43,496 bases of DNA from a virus. A program made the position numbers and the translations under genes. The notes under the pieces were generated by a model. The model saw only the letters and a program-made list of their open reading frames with translations. It was not told the DNA's origin and ran no database searches. The stretch lies in the IMG/VR virus record IMGVR_UViG_3300047409_000572, positions 1 to 43,496 of that record; one strand, 5' to 3'. Of the stretch, positions 16,001 through 24,638 are shown in pieces (position 1 is the first letter of the stretch; each line of letters opens with the position of its first letter).

Positions 16001-17149
16001 TTCTGGAACCTCAGGATCGGCCGTCGGGTCATCAGCCCTAGTGGTGATCCCACGGTGCGCGTCAGTGCTGACCTTCCTTCTGACTACGTCGATCAGACGG
16101 CCCAAGCGATCACCACGAACGACATGCGCCGAATCCGGTTCCGTCATCCCGTTCGGACGTCACAGGCTTGGCAGGCGACCAATACCTGGGTCCTCGAACA
16201 TGAACTGGGACACGCGCTCGGCCTGGGGCATGTGGGAGCCCGCTACAACATCATGTCCCATCCCACCCTCGGTCGACAGGTGTCTTCTGCTCAGCTGGCG
16301 GTTGTGCGGCAGTTGTGGCCGGGCGGAACGAAGTTGCACGCTGTAGGCGCGGTCAAGCGGATGCACGCAGGCGGCGCAGCGCTTGCTGCCGACACGGCTA
16401 CCGCAACGTCTAGCTACGGAGTCCGACCCCCTCCCACGCGGAACGGTCAGATGTGGATGGGCTGGACGGGTGGCTCCGATAACGCTCATCCCGTGCGAGC
16501 GATGGGCTGGTGGAACGACCGTCTCAATGGACGCTACGTCCAACAGCACGCGAACCCGTCTCTCCACGTTGCCGCGGATCTCGGACCGACGATGTCCAAG
16601 GAGTACCTCGGCTACACGGATTTCAACCTGCGGAACGTCCACCTCAACCCGATCATCAAGACCGTCCAGGATCCGGCGTGGAACCGGGTTCTGCGGCATG
16701 AGATGGGACACGGGTTCGGACTCGGTCATGTGACGAACCCGAACAACCTCATGGACCGGGACCTCACCGGTGATGCGATCGATGCTACGCAGGCCAAGCA
16801 GATCAAGAAGTGGTTCCATCCGCCGACGATGCACGCGGGCGGCTTGGCTGCTGACGAGGTGCCGGCGATCCTCCAGACAGGTGAGTTCGTCATCCGCCGC
16901 CAGGCGGTAGAACACATCGGCGTCCCGAAGCTGCGCGAACTCAATCGCCTGCATGAAGGCGGCCCGGTCACGTCCTCCCCGCTGACGCGGGACGGGTCAG
17001 ATGAAGCAGCGCTCGAGCGAGCCTTCCGGAAGGCGCTGCGCGCGGAGCTTCCTGGTGCCCTGCTAAACCAACGCGTGAAGCTCAACGTCGACCGAAGGAA
17101 GCTGTCGCGCTCGCTCGATGACGACCTGCTCTCAGATGGGCACTGGTAG
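13019..17149 (+). CDS. Tape measure protein with two embedded zinc metalloprotease (metzincin-type) domains
   Basis: Product of 1376 aa, the longest gene, directly after G-T. Residues 1-850 are a typical tape measure: coiled, Ala-rich helices and a hydrophobic part (VLSAGLAFVTLAGGAAAAG near 280-298). A module with LAADEVPTVLQRGEFVIR (about 901-918) occurs again as LAADEVPAILQTGEFVIR near 1277-1294, a usual C-terminal tape-measure block. Between the copies lie two related domains, each starting RPxPxRNGxM and each with a metzincin site: HELGHALGLGH at 1061-1071 with Met1079, and HEMGHGFGLGH at 1227-1237 with Met1245. All three zinc His, the catalytic Glu and the Met-turn are kept in both. They could cut peptides or host envelope proteins during DNA entry, or trim the tape measure. 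The C-terminal 60 residues are basic and Leu/Arg-rich. Confidence 0.93.
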   Translation: MSTVSEIWVKINSDISGLQRGLLSSGTELKAFSATAAQTAGTTSSSAAKIETSYGGIGGTVQKLGPVFIAAGAAAVTGIVKGISATQQWAGEVKTLQRVTGQSAEDASRLATAANTLGISTSTLATSFGLLGKNIINGSANLEKYGVTTKDATGNTLPFNDILGNITDKFVSLPKGIEQATFAQNVFGRGGKALIPILSQGRAGLASLEAAADKYGTTLSQKDLDASQALTIAQKELGEAFKGAEISIGRDFIPVLTSAVEKVTSVVEVIHKIPQPVLSAGLAFVTLAGGAAAAGKVVGFLQDGWTNLGNTLGITSKVTETATVVLDENTAAVVGNTAAQGSWGVEVNSATNAISTASDVIDAGTKATEASTTAVVSDTAAQAAHAAAQKGTIATTVSQIAGQRALFDATVLGTGATGDAALAQTQLFEAEGLATSGMVAETAAWKSFGSAGVFSILNSGLASTAAVLYGTVKAVGFAKDEFTDFFRALVEHVNVAENTRRGLEDIGNAMRLFGFAVPHLTNDLGDFRKGVDDVQAGLQDGSISIEDAKTKIGELADKYGIANLNVNTFTDNLASQVGVVDKAAIAAAKHTRAMQLQGLAIGELASHSRTATGILDLMGESAAQFGADARKAFLDSDKAFKTWATDFRSQAVDAWNQFRDSARTSIDFTGSMLKDLESSVTAAQQALAGDTSGLGKPELASLRAAAHLTATDILHTFQAAKAQTVSFSRDLIEIGKVGGQAGKDLAASFLAAGDTLAAQVVADAPKKLQDKIVGAFGASEHAADSFSTKLTNAIVGPLDDISGLLEAIAKHFGIDVSFLDHGSQKKADSLKTTLDSIAKHHRGEIDLDTTQAMAALANLIAREHQAFSDGSGPVSVHQVHEGGLIMHTGGMASRMHSGRLAADEVPTVLQRGEFVIRKHAAAALGTSTLRSLNRMHAGGAVTRMHSDGAAAASSEDPNAGLTWGPRPVPSRNGKMFLDWTGPIARGMSPGNAMNFWNLRIGRRVISPSGDPTVRVSADLPSDYVDQTAQAITTNDMRRIRFRHPVRTSQAWQATNTWVLEHELGHALGLGHVGARYNIMSHPTLGRQVSSAQLAVVRQLWPGGTKLHAVGAVKRMHAGGAALAADTATATSSYGVRPPPTRNGQMWMGWTGGSDNAHPVRAMGWWNDRLNGRYVQQHANPSLHVAADLGPTMSKEYLGYTDFNLRNVHLNPIIKTVQDPAWNRVLRHEMGHGFGLGHVTNPNNLMDRDLTGDAIDATQAKQIKKWFHPPTMHAGGLAADEVPAILQTGEFVIRRQAVEHIGVPKLRELNRLHEGGPVTSSPLTRDGSDEAALERAFRKALRAELPGALLNQRVKLNVDRRKLSRSLDDDLLSDGHW

Positions 17150-18244
17150 ATGTGGTCCGTCGACATCCACGACCTCGACGGTTCGCTGCGCGTCAGCAAC
17201 CTCAAGTGGACCTCGCTGTCGTTCACGCACGTCCTGAATGCTCCGGGAGCCTGCGAGATCGGCGTCAAGATGACGAAGGTCGCGCGAGCGGACATCGAGC
17301 CCGGGCAGTCCGACTACAAGATCTATCAGGACGGGACGCTGCGGGCCGAAGGCCGGATCTGGACGGCGAAGCCGGACACCGGGCAGGACAGCCTCTCAGC
17401 CAGCATCACCGGTGAAGGCATCGCCGGCATCTTCGCCCGCAGGACCATCGACTGGGAGACCCGCTACGAGCCGGTCTCAGAGTCACCGACGAACATCAAC
17501 ACGCAGTACGGGCTGTCCCAGGAAGAGATCCTCGCGGACCTGATCGCGCTGACCCAGGCGGAGGATGGCGGGGACCTCGGCATCACCCCTGGCGCCCACA
17601 CGGGAGGAGCGCATCTCCGCCGGCGCTGGTACTGCGCGGAGGACGGCGCGTTCCTCTCGGACATCTTCGATGACTTCGCCAGCCTGTCTGATGGCATCGA
17701 CTGGGCCATCACGCCGACCCTGACCGACGACGCGAGTCGCACGCTGGTCACGTTCAACCCGCACCGCGGCACGGACAAGACCGGGACGATCGTGCTCGAT
17801 GGCCCGATGTACCTGGACACGCTCTCCTACGCGATCGATGCCGGCCAGATCGTGACGCGAGGGCACTCGGTCGCCGAAGGCGACTGCGACCCTGCGATGG
17901 GCGACGTCACCGATGACGCGGCCCTCGCGTCCTACGGGCTGCTCGAGGACTTCGAGGGCTCGAACTCGGACGATCCTGACGATGCCGGCGAGCTCGCCGC
18001 CACGCTCGTCTCGCCGCATCCGGTGGTCGGGACGGACCTGGAGTATCGCCTCCCGCTGGGGCCCGCGATCGGGGCCTTCGACGTCGGAGACCGGATCCGG
18101 GTCATCGACGCCGACCGGCCGGGATGGCCGCTGGACATCGACGCTCACGTCCAGGAGATCGAGGTCACGGTTCAGCTCCCCGACGACGACGATCACACGG
18201 TCGTCCGCGTGAACTTCTCCCAGTGGTTCGAGGAGTCCTCCTGA
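17150..18244 (+). CDS. Minor tail protein (distal tail / baseplate hub, Gp37-like)
   Basis: Product of 364 aa, its ATG directly abutting the tape-measure stop. It opens with strands such as DIHDLDGSLRVSNLKWTSLS and contains SQEEILADLIALTQAED and a C-terminal block GAFDVGDRIRVIDADRPGW, the pattern of siphophage tail-tip hub proteins placed right after the tape measure. No protease or lysozyme motif is seen. The next gene starts inside its stop codon. Confidence 0.68.
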   Translation: MWSVDIHDLDGSLRVSNLKWTSLSFTHVLNAPGACEIGVKMTKVARADIEPGQSDYKIYQDGTLRAEGRIWTAKPDTGQDSLSASITGEGIAGIFARRTIDWETRYEPVSESPTNINTQYGLSQEEILADLIALTQAEDGGDLGITPGAHTGGAHLRRRWYCAEDGAFLSDIFDDFASLSDGIDWAITPTLTDDASRTLVTFNPHRGTDKTGTIVLDGPMYLDTLSYAIDAGQIVTRGHSVAEGDCDPAMGDVTDDAALASYGLLEDFEGSNSDDPDDAGELAATLVSPHPVVGTDLEYRLPLGPAIGAFDVGDRIRVIDADRPGWPLDIDAHVQEIEVTVQLPDDDDHTVVRVNFSQWFEESS

Positions 18245-19704
18245 TGGACACTCGTTACCCGCGCCACTCCGCGAAGGACAGGAAGAAGGACGCGAAGCAT
18301 CGCAAGAAGTACCGGCGGCACAAGCACAACCCGTGCCCGCACGCTCCGCGGCAGCTGGACTCCACGACCGAGCTGACGGGCGTCTTCTTCAAGCACCGTG
18401 GCCGTAAGCGGCACAACAACTGGGGCGCCCGGTTCCGTTGGACCGAGGTCAACACCGACTCCGACGGCTTCCCGCTCATCGTCCTCCGCTACGCGGTCGA
18501 GATCGACGAGTCCGCGAACGGGACCGACTGGTTCCTCTCCTCGCGGCATAACGTGCCCGCGAAGGACGACTTCGACGCGAACCACTCGGACCATCTACGT
18601 GTCTTCCACATCCACGGGAACCTCGCCTACCGCTACCGCGTGCGGGCGATCTCCGCGAACTGCAAGGCGGACTGGTCCGCCTACTACGTCCTCGGAACAC
18701 CCGAAGACGCGCCTCCGGCGCCGTTCGACGTGGAGATCCTCCGTGCCTCTCACGGCATCCGGGTCCGCTGGCACGCGGACATGGACAACGATGACGACGA
18801 GATCTTCACCCAGGACATCGCGTACTTCGTCGGTCAGCTCTGGATCAACCCGGACTTCGGACCCGAGCTCAACTTCACCGCCACGAATGCGGGCGACCTC
18901 TTCACGACTGGCAGCGCGCATGGGATGTCGGACGGCGACCCGCTCATGCTCTCGGGCACGGTGGGGGCGCTGAATCTGCCCGCCGGCATCAGGCCGTGGA
19001 AGGTCTACCGCGCCGACGTTCAGTCCTCGACGACGTTCAAGCTCGTCGGGTTCCAGACGCTCGCGCCGATCACGCTCACGTCGGACGGTGACGGCGTCGC
19101 GCATATCGGACTGGTCAAGGCGGCACGGCACGTCCACAAGCACCATCACATCTACCGGCTGGACACCGAGGACTTCGACGAGGACACGCGGTTCTACGGC
19201 CGTGTGCGGTCGCACTCGGACCACCGGTCGAAGTCGGACTGGGTGCCTGCAACGGCCCCGGACGGTAACGACGACCCTGGCGCTACGCCTACCGGCCGGA
19301 GGCCGGCGTGGCATCGGCACGTGTTCGTGTTCTCGTTCCTGGACCCGGTCGGCGTGGGTCTCTACAAACGTCCCACCCGTGCGGACGACGACTACAAGAT
19401 CCGGCGCGTGACCGCGTCGTTCCATAAGGCCGGGACGGGGGACGACACGAAGTTCGACATCAAGATCAACGCGGGGACGTTCGTCTTCGATGAGGACTTC
19501 TCGAAGATGGTCAACGTCGCGGACGGGACCCGTGACGGGTCCTCGAAGCAGATGGTGAACGACGTGATCGAGCGCGGGGACCACATCCGCGTGAAGTGCG
19601 AGCAGCTCGCGACGACCCCACCGGAGTTCGGGACTATCCACGTCATCTGCGACCGTCTCCGCGAGGGTCCGACTTCCGATTCCGGTGGCGGTGGCGGTGA
19701 GTGA
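18244..19704 (+). CDS. Minor tail protein with fibronectin-III-like repeats
   Basis: Product of 486 aa; ATG 18244 overlaps the previous stop (TGATG), with GAGGAG at 18229-18234. The N-terminus is strongly basic and His/Lys-rich for about 40 residues, then two strand-rich modules with YAVEIDESANGTDWF and HLRVFHIHGNLAYRYRVR resemble FnIII repeats. A His cluster HVHKHHHIYRL lies near residue 300. The C-terminal third carries a further beta domain and a Gly tail. It likely forms the tail tip or a fibre. Confidence 0.65.
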   Translation: MDTRYPRHSAKDRKKDAKHRKKYRRHKHNPCPHAPRQLDSTTELTGVFFKHRGRKRHNNWGARFRWTEVNTDSDGFPLIVLRYAVEIDESANGTDWFLSSRHNVPAKDDFDANHSDHLRVFHIHGNLAYRYRVRAISANCKADWSAYYVLGTPEDAPPAPFDVEILRASHGIRVRWHADMDNDDDEIFTQDIAYFVGQLWINPDFGPELNFTATNAGDLFTTGSAHGMSDGDPLMLSGTVGALNLPAGIRPWKVYRADVQSSTTFKLVGFQTLAPITLTSDGDGVAHIGLVKAARHVHKHHHIYRLDTEDFDEDTRFYGRVRSHSDHRSKSDWVPATAPDGNDDPGATPTGRRPAWHRHVFVFSFLDPVGVGLYKRPTRADDDYKIRRVTASFHKAGTGDDTKFDIKINAGTFVFDEDFSKMVNVADGTRDGSSKQMVNDVIERGDHIRVKCEQLATTPPEFGTIHVICDRLREGPTSDSGGGGGE

Positions 19705-20965
19705 CCCAGACGGGTTCTGGACCACCTTGCTGGACATGCACGTAGGGGACTGTCCGAGCTTCGCGTTCAAGGATGCGGCGTTCACGATGGTCGATGGGGG
19801 TCTCACTGCAACGCTGCCGTCCTATGCGGCGGGAGATGTGCTGGTCCTCGGCTACCGTCACACCACGGGGACCCTGACGGGTTGGGACTTGGGGTTCCTG
19901 TCGAGCAGCGGGGCGAATCAGTTCGAGACAGCGATGCGGATCGCCGACGGCTCGGAGGGATCCTCCGTCTCGTTGCCGAGTGGCAGCGGGTATCCGGCGG
20001 TCATCGCGTCCTGGACGCCGACGTCTGCGGTCACGCAGACATCACCATCGGGGTCTCCGCCGTTCGGGAATCAGGATGGATTCTTCGGGTCTCAGACCTC
20101 GTCGGTTGCAGGCGGCGATACGCCGGGGACGTTCCCCGTGTTCGCGTATAGCCAGCTGGTCGGAGCCCCGGATCTCGGCGAGGTCGACTCGTTCTCCATC
20201 GCGTTCGTCCTGACAGCTGGGTCCTTTCCGTCCTACAACTGGAATCACGAGACGGAACGTGCGCGGTTCCTCGATGGTGGCTCGGGTTGGGCTGCCCTCG
20301 TCGCTGATGGTCAACACGACACCACGACGACGAGCGCGTCTCCATCGACCGCCCCCTCGATAACTTGGGGTGTCTCGACGTCGAGCATCTATCACGGCGC
20401 GATCCAGTTCCTTTGCGGCTACCCCCAGCCCGGGGGTGGCGTCAGCGACTGTGAGATCACGTCTTACGGCGACCTCATCAATGACGACTTCGCGGATGCG
20501 CTGTCACTGTCGGTGTTCCCGGATTCGTCGTTCCTATTCAGCGGCGGCTTCGCGGGCTCGCATTCCCCGATCGATGGCGAGACTACGGTCGGTGCGACGA
20601 AGGAGTCCGGCGAACCAGATCACAACGGGAACACCGGTGGGCATTCAATCTGGTTCTCCTACGTGCCGCTCGATAGTGGCGTCTTGTACCTGGAGGTGGA
20701 TGGGAACGGCACGGATTCCATCGGGAAGAAGATGCTGCTGGCCGTTTACACCGGTGCGTCGGTGGGTGCACTGACCGAGATCACCTATGACGTGACCGCG
20801 CCGGACCCGGAGGGCGGCTTCGGCACGACGAACGCCTGCGGTGAGATCACGCCGTTCACCTATCTCGAGGCGACCGTCACGTCTGGCACGACGTACTACA
20901 TCGCGGTTGACGTCGCCGATGGCGACACGGTGAAGGCGATCCTGCTTCAGGGCAATCTCGAATGA
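19697..20965 (+). CDS. Tail fibre protein with C-terminal PPC-like domain
   Basis: Product of 422 aa from GTG 19697 (in-frame GTG at 19685 and 19691 are alternatives; all overlap the previous gene slightly). Residues 1-230 are a Ser/Thr/Gly-rich beta region with no clear family. The last 150 residues resemble a bacterial pre-peptidase C-terminal domain: NDDFADALSLSVF, then GATKESGEPDHNGNTGG, HSIWFSYVPLDSGVLYLEVD and LLAVYTGASVGALTEITYD. PPC-like modules help secreted enzymes bind surfaces, so this is probably an adhesin. Confidence 0.7.
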   Translation: MSDPDGFWTTLLDMHVGDCPSFAFKDAAFTMVDGGLTATLPSYAAGDVLVLGYRHTTGTLTGWDLGFLSSSGANQFETAMRIADGSEGSSVSLPSGSGYPAVIASWTPTSAVTQTSPSGSPPFGNQDGFFGSQTSSVAGGDTPGTFPVFAYSQLVGAPDLGEVDSFSIAFVLTAGSFPSYNWNHETERARFLDGGSGWAALVADGQHDTTTTSASPSTAPSITWGVSTSSIYHGAIQFLCGYPQPGGGVSDCEITSYGDLINDDFADALSLSVFPDSSFLFSGGFAGSHSPIDGETTVGATKESGEPDHNGNTGGHSIWFSYVPLDSGVLYLEVDGNGTDSIGKKMLLAVYTGASVGALTEITYDVTAPDPEGGFGTTNACGEITPFTYLEATVTSGTTYYIAVDVADGDTVKAILLQGNLE

Positions 20966-21783
20966 CGTACCCGGTACTCGCCAGCTACTCCGTCTACCAA
21001 GGCGCGCAAGCGACCGACCACGACGTCCCGTATCCATCGGGCACCGTGCCTGGCGACCTGCTCGTCATGTTCGTCGGAACGAGCAACGCGCTCATCACCC
21101 GGAGCGCGGGCAGCACGACCTGGAGCGGGCGAGCCATCGCGGCTGGGGCCTCTCAGGCGATGTGCCTCTGGGCCAGCCCAGTGGTCGGCAGCGAGGACCA
21201 CATCAATCTCGACTTCCCCGGTGCCTCGACGTCGCGCCTCGTCGCGATCACGCTGCGCTTCACGCCCGACCCGGGGATGATCTTCTTCGGCACCGATGAC
21301 CCGTACTGGATCGACCCATCGGGCCAACTGTCGAGTGGATCCTCTCCCTTCGTTGGATTCGGGGAGGACACCACGAACGGCACAGGAGACTTCACGATCG
21401 CGCCGACGAAGCTGCAACTGGACGAGACGGACTATCAGGACAACCCGCCGACCTACGACCACAACATCAACGCCGCGCAAGACCTCCGGTGGATGCAAGC
21501 GTTGGTGACCAGCGACTACGACAGCACGAACGGCGGCAACCTCGGCGGGGACAACGCGCTTCCTTCGACACCGTCCGGATGGACGTTGCTGGACCAGGTA
21601 GAGGACGTCACCAACGCGACGATCAACCTACGGCTCGGCGTCTATTGCCGCGAGGAGCACGCGAACGAGGTGACGTTCCCGTCCGCGACGGTGACCGGCG
21701 ACAGGTTCGCCGCCATCGGCGGGATCGCGGGGTTGGTGTTCCCTCAGGGCACCAACTCGGACGGCGACGGCTTCTGGGGCTAG
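20962..21783 (+). CDS. Tail appendage / fibre protein
   Basis: Product of 273 aa from ATG 20962 (ATGA overlap). It is a beta-rich, Asp/Asn/Gly-rich protein: VPGDLLVMFVGTSNALITR near the start and FPSATVTGDRFAAIGGIAGL near the end match phage fibre modules that follow tail-tip genes. No enzyme motif is seen. Its repeats of YxxNxxNxG-type turns suit a receptor-binding shaft. Confidence 0.62.
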   Translation: MTYPVLASYSVYQGAQATDHDVPYPSGTVPGDLLVMFVGTSNALITRSAGSTTWSGRAIAAGASQAMCLWASPVVGSEDHINLDFPGASTSRLVAITLRFTPDPGMIFFGTDDPYWIDPSGQLSSGSSPFVGFGEDTTNGTGDFTIAPTKLQLDETDYQDNPPTYDHNINAAQDLRWMQALVTSDYDSTNGGNLGGDNALPSTPSGWTLLDQVEDVTNATINLRLGVYCREEHANEVTFPSATVTGDRFAAIGGIAGLVFPQGTNSDGDGFWG

Positions 21784-21793
21784 GAGGACGGCC

Positions 21794-22564
21794 ATGACGG
21801 TCAGATGGCAATGGGCACGCGCCGACGGCGCTCCTGACTGGCACACCGGGACGCCGAAGTTCGAGCCGGTCTGGGAGAACTGCTACGACCTGCTCCGGTT
21901 CCACAAGGGGAGCGGCTTCGGCGTGGAGCGCCGGCCTGACGGTGCCACGCACAGGATGCGGCTTCACGAGGTCGACGACTTCCTCCAGCAGCAGATGCCG
22001 TCACAACCCCTCGACACGAAGTACATCGTCAAGAGCGAGAAGGACGGGTTCGCCCTCGCCTTCCGGCGACATGAGGTCGTCGATCCCGAGGCGAAGCAGC
22101 TCGAGGACTTCCTGCGCGCTCAGATCGGTGATGGCTACGAGCTCGGCTATGCAGGCCCGACCCTGTACGACTGCTCGGGGCTGACGCTCGCTGGCATCTT
22201 GGCCGTCACGGGGGAACTCCTTCCGCACAAGGCAGGATTCTCCCCGGCGGTGATGCCAAGCCAGCTCCACGATCCACGGATCATCCACATCACGCGGGCG
22301 CAGCTCAAGCCGTTCGACCTCCTGTTCCATCACGGCGATCAGGTCGCGTGCGACCACGTCTCGACGTACCTGGACAACGATGGTCCCGGCGGCAATGGGC
22401 GTGTCATCGACGCGGAGCCGCACTCGACGAACGCGCCGTCCGGATGGCCGACGTCGCAGACTGGGACCGGCGTGCGGATCCGCCCGATGAACTCTGGCTG
22501 GTACACGGATTGGGAGCACGTCGTCGCGATCGGCCGCGTAGCGGCGATCAACGGGCAGCCCTAG
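21794..22564 (+). CDS. NlpC/P60-type cell-wall peptidase
   Basis: Product of 256 aa with a strong AGGAGG at 21782-21787. The catalytic Cys is in the family motif YDCSGL (Cys127), and a catalytic His is likely in CDHVSTYLDN (His187), with His210 a possible third residue. The N-terminal 100 residues (with a Trp-rich start) are a separate domain that may bind the wall. These enzymes cut D-Glu/mDAP bonds in peptidoglycan. No signal peptide is present. Position after the fibre genes and before membrane proteins fits either a tail-tip lysin or the endolysin. Confidence 0.85.
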   Translation: MTVRWQWARADGAPDWHTGTPKFEPVWENCYDLLRFHKGSGFGVERRPDGATHRMRLHEVDDFLQQQMPSQPLDTKYIVKSEKDGFALAFRRHEVVDPEAKQLEDFLRAQIGDGYELGYAGPTLYDCSGLTLAGILAVTGELLPHKAGFSPAVMPSQLHDPRIIHITRAQLKPFDLLFHHGDQVACDHVSTYLDNDGPGGNGRVIDAEPHSTNAPSGWPTSQTGTGVRIRPMNSGWYTDWEHVVAIGRVAAINGQP

Positions 22565-22585
22565 TCCCCCCTAAGGAAGGTGGCG

Positions 22586-22618
22586 ATGGACGCTCCATAT
22601 GAAGCAGGTGAGAACTGA
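22586..22618 (+). CDS. Possible 10-codon leader ORF
   Basis: ATG at 22586 follows AAGGAAGGTGG and the stop TGA overlaps the next ATG (TGATG). It may be a coupling leader for the coiled-coil protein. It is very short and could be chance. Confidence 0.25.
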   Translation: MDAPYEAGEN

Positions 22619-23280
22619 TGACGAACGGCGACAGCCCTCCCGTACCGGACCCGACCATCTTGACCACGGAGCAGCTGCTTCGGACGGTTGGGGCGGAGCG
22701 CGACTACGTCGATGGCAGGATCGCGGTCCTCGTCGAACGTCTCGACGCGATCGATCGCGCAACCAAGCTCCTGAACGAGACGGTCAACCGCGTCCCGACG
22801 GACGTGCAGCGCGAGGTGTCGCATCTCCGTGAGTTGTCCGACGAGAAGTTCGTATCCATCCAGACGCAGTTCAGAGAGCGTGATACGCGACAGGAGCGCG
22901 AGAGTCGGGACAACAAGGTCGCCGTCGATGCTGCGTTCGCGGCTCAGAAAGAAGCAGCCGGGAAGCAGGAGGACACGTTCTCCAAGGGCATCGACAAGTC
23001 CGAGGCTGCGACACAGGAGACCATCGGGAAGCTCACCGAGTTGTTCCGCACGACGAACCAGGCGCTCTCGGACAAGGTTGACGACCTCAAACAGCGCCTG
23101 AGCGACGTCGACAAAGCCCTCCAGGAGTCGATCAACCGGGTCGCCGGAACAGCGAATGCAGCGGTGGCAGAGAAGCGTGGCGCGACGAACGACCGTGCCG
23201 GTCTCTACGCGGGTCTCGCTGCGCTTGCCGTCATCATCACGCTCGGTATCGCTCTCTCAGCATTCCTCGCATCGCGGTGA
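22618..23280 (+). CDS. Coiled-coil protein with C-terminal membrane anchor
   Basis: Product of 220 aa. Residues 25-185 are charged, heptad-like helix (for example TELFRTTNQALSDKVDDLKQ) and residues 198-217 form a single hydrophobic segment (AALAVIITLGIALSAFLA) ending in a short basic tail. There is no signal peptide. Such tail-anchored coiled coils occur beside lysis genes of actinophages and may act as a holin-like or spanin-like protein, or a wall-to-membrane spacer. It starts with TGATG coupling to a short upstream ORF. Confidence 0.7.
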   Translation: MTNGDSPPVPDPTILTTEQLLRTVGAERDYVDGRIAVLVERLDAIDRATKLLNETVNRVPTDVQREVSHLRELSDEKFVSIQTQFRERDTRQERESRDNKVAVDAAFAAQKEAAGKQEDTFSKGIDKSEAATQETIGKLTELFRTTNQALSDKVDDLKQRLSDVDKALQESINRVAGTANAAVAEKRGATNDRAGLYAGLAALAVIITLGIALSAFLASR

Positions 23281-23339
23281 GGCTGATGGCAACGCCGTCC
23301 TCCGAAGTCCCATAAGCCCGCTGGGTTAGGAGTTCCCCG

Positions 23340-24152
23340 ATGTCTAAGAGAGCTTGGATCGTCTTGCTCTGCGTCGTGATCGTCGTCCTCGTGTTCTGCG
23401 GGGTGCCGCGGGTCGTGAACTCGGAGACCCGTGAGGGGACGTTCATCATCAAGTGCACGTTCTCCCACCGGGCGCAGGTGGACCCGATCGTGTCGCCGGG
23501 GATCCAGTCGGACCACGAGCACACCTTCACCGGCAACGACACGACGGGCGCGGACAGCACGTACTCGACCATGGTCGGCGCTACGACGACCTGTGCCGAC
23601 CGTGACGACACGGCTGGCTACTGGTTCCCGACGCTCCGCCGTCCGGACGGCACGCCGGTCACGCCCATCTTCTCGTTCGCTTACTACAAGAACCTCCCCG
23701 TCCGATACGGCACGACCCAGGCCTTCCCGCCCGACTTCCGGCTGATCGCGGGCGGGCTGGCGAACCCATCGCACACGTTCTGGGATTGCTTCAACACGGG
23801 TGGCAAGTTCTCCACACCGCCGGTCTGCTCGGGCTGGGGGAACTATCTCGTCACGCGGGTGCAGTTCCCGTCCTGTTGGGACGGGGTGAACCTCGACTCC
23901 CAGGACCACCGTTCGCACATGGCCTACGGGACGAGCTCGTCGTGCCCTGCGGCGTTCCCGGTGAAGCTGCCACGGATCAACTTCTTCGTCCGCTGGTGCG
24001 AGAACTGCGGGGGTCCCGGCTACGTCTTCTCCGATGGCACGACCGTGATGCACGCCGACTTCTGGAACACCTGGCGGCAGTCGGCGCTCGAGGCTCTCGT
24101 CGTCCGCTGCCTCAACGCCGGGATCAACTGCGGTCAGATCAAGACCGCCTAG
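23340..24152 (+). CDS. Secreted or membrane-anchored DUF1996 protein
   Basis: Product of 270 aa with AGGAG at 23328-23332. Residues 5-24 are one hydrophobic segment, a signal anchor. The rest follows the DUF1996 pattern step by step: DPIVSPGIQSDHEHTFTGN, a DDTAGYWFPTL segment, FPSCWDGVNLDSQDHRSHM and CPAAFPVKLPRI, with conserved Cys and His. DUF1996 proteins are secreted in actinobacteria and fungi; their activity is not established. The position between wall peptidase and CAP genes suggests envelope work, possibly carbohydrate or wall binding. Confidence 0.83.
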   Translation: MSKRAWIVLLCVVIVVLVFCGVPRVVNSETREGTFIIKCTFSHRAQVDPIVSPGIQSDHEHTFTGNDTTGADSTYSTMVGATTTCADRDDTAGYWFPTLRRPDGTPVTPIFSFAYYKNLPVRYGTTQAFPPDFRLIAGGLANPSHTFWDCFNTGGKFSTPPVCSGWGNYLVTRVQFPSCWDGVNLDSQDHRSHMAYGTSSSCPAAFPVKLPRINFFVRWCENCGGPGYVFSDGTTVMHADFWNTWRQSALEALVVRCLNAGINCGQIKTA

Positions 24153-24156
24153 GGCG

Positions 24157-24561
24157 ATGCGACGGCTCGCCACGGCCGTCGTCCTGGTGGTGCTCCTGAG
24201 CGTCATGGCATGGGCGGTTCCCCACCGCGCCGAGCGGAGTCTGTTCCGGCTCACGAACCATGAACGCACGGTCCGCGGTATCGGCACGGTCGTCTGGGCG
24301 AAGAACCTGCACAAGGTTGCACGAGCCTGGTCGGTTCATCTCGCGACGTTCCATCACCTCGCGGATCCCGAGAGGCTCTACTGCGACTATCAGGGCGCGA
24401 ACGTCGGCGTCTCCAACACGATCGGAGCCATGCACAACGCATGGATGGCTTCTCCGGCGCACCGGATCAACATCCTCGACCCGCGGTTCCATCGCTTAGG
24501 CGTCGGAACGATGCGGGACGCCGCCCACGACCTCTGGGCGACGGAGATCTTCTGTGGCTGA
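24157..24561 (+). CDS. Secreted CAP (SCP/PR1-like) domain protein
   Basis: Product of 134 aa starting 4 bases after the DUF1996 stop. Residues 1-21 are a signal peptide (MRRLATAVVLVVLLSVMAWA, cut likely after about residue 21). The body has CAP-family blocks: TNHERTVRGI, a conserved helix, GVSNTIGAMHNAWMASPAHR, then FHRLGVGTM and LWATEIFC. CAP proteins are small secreted proteins with lipid-binding or other external roles; peptidase activity is rarely proven. Occurrence in a phage lysis block is unusual. Confidence 0.85.
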   Translation: MRRLATAVVLVVLLSVMAWAVPHRAERSLFRLTNHERTVRGIGTVVWAKNLHKVARAWSVHLATFHHLADPERLYCDYQGANVGVSNTIGAMHNAWMASPAHRINILDPRFHRLGVGTMRDAAHDLWATEIFCG

Positions 24562-24638
24562 AAGGTGGTGATCGCCTAACGACGTGACTCGTTTCCGAAG
24601 CTGCGGCTCCGCCGCGGCGCGACGGAAGGAGTCCGCCT

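Noticed and set aside
23286-23315. 9-codon ORF before the DUF1996 gene
   Set aside because: No coupling to a neighbour and no ribosome site of note.
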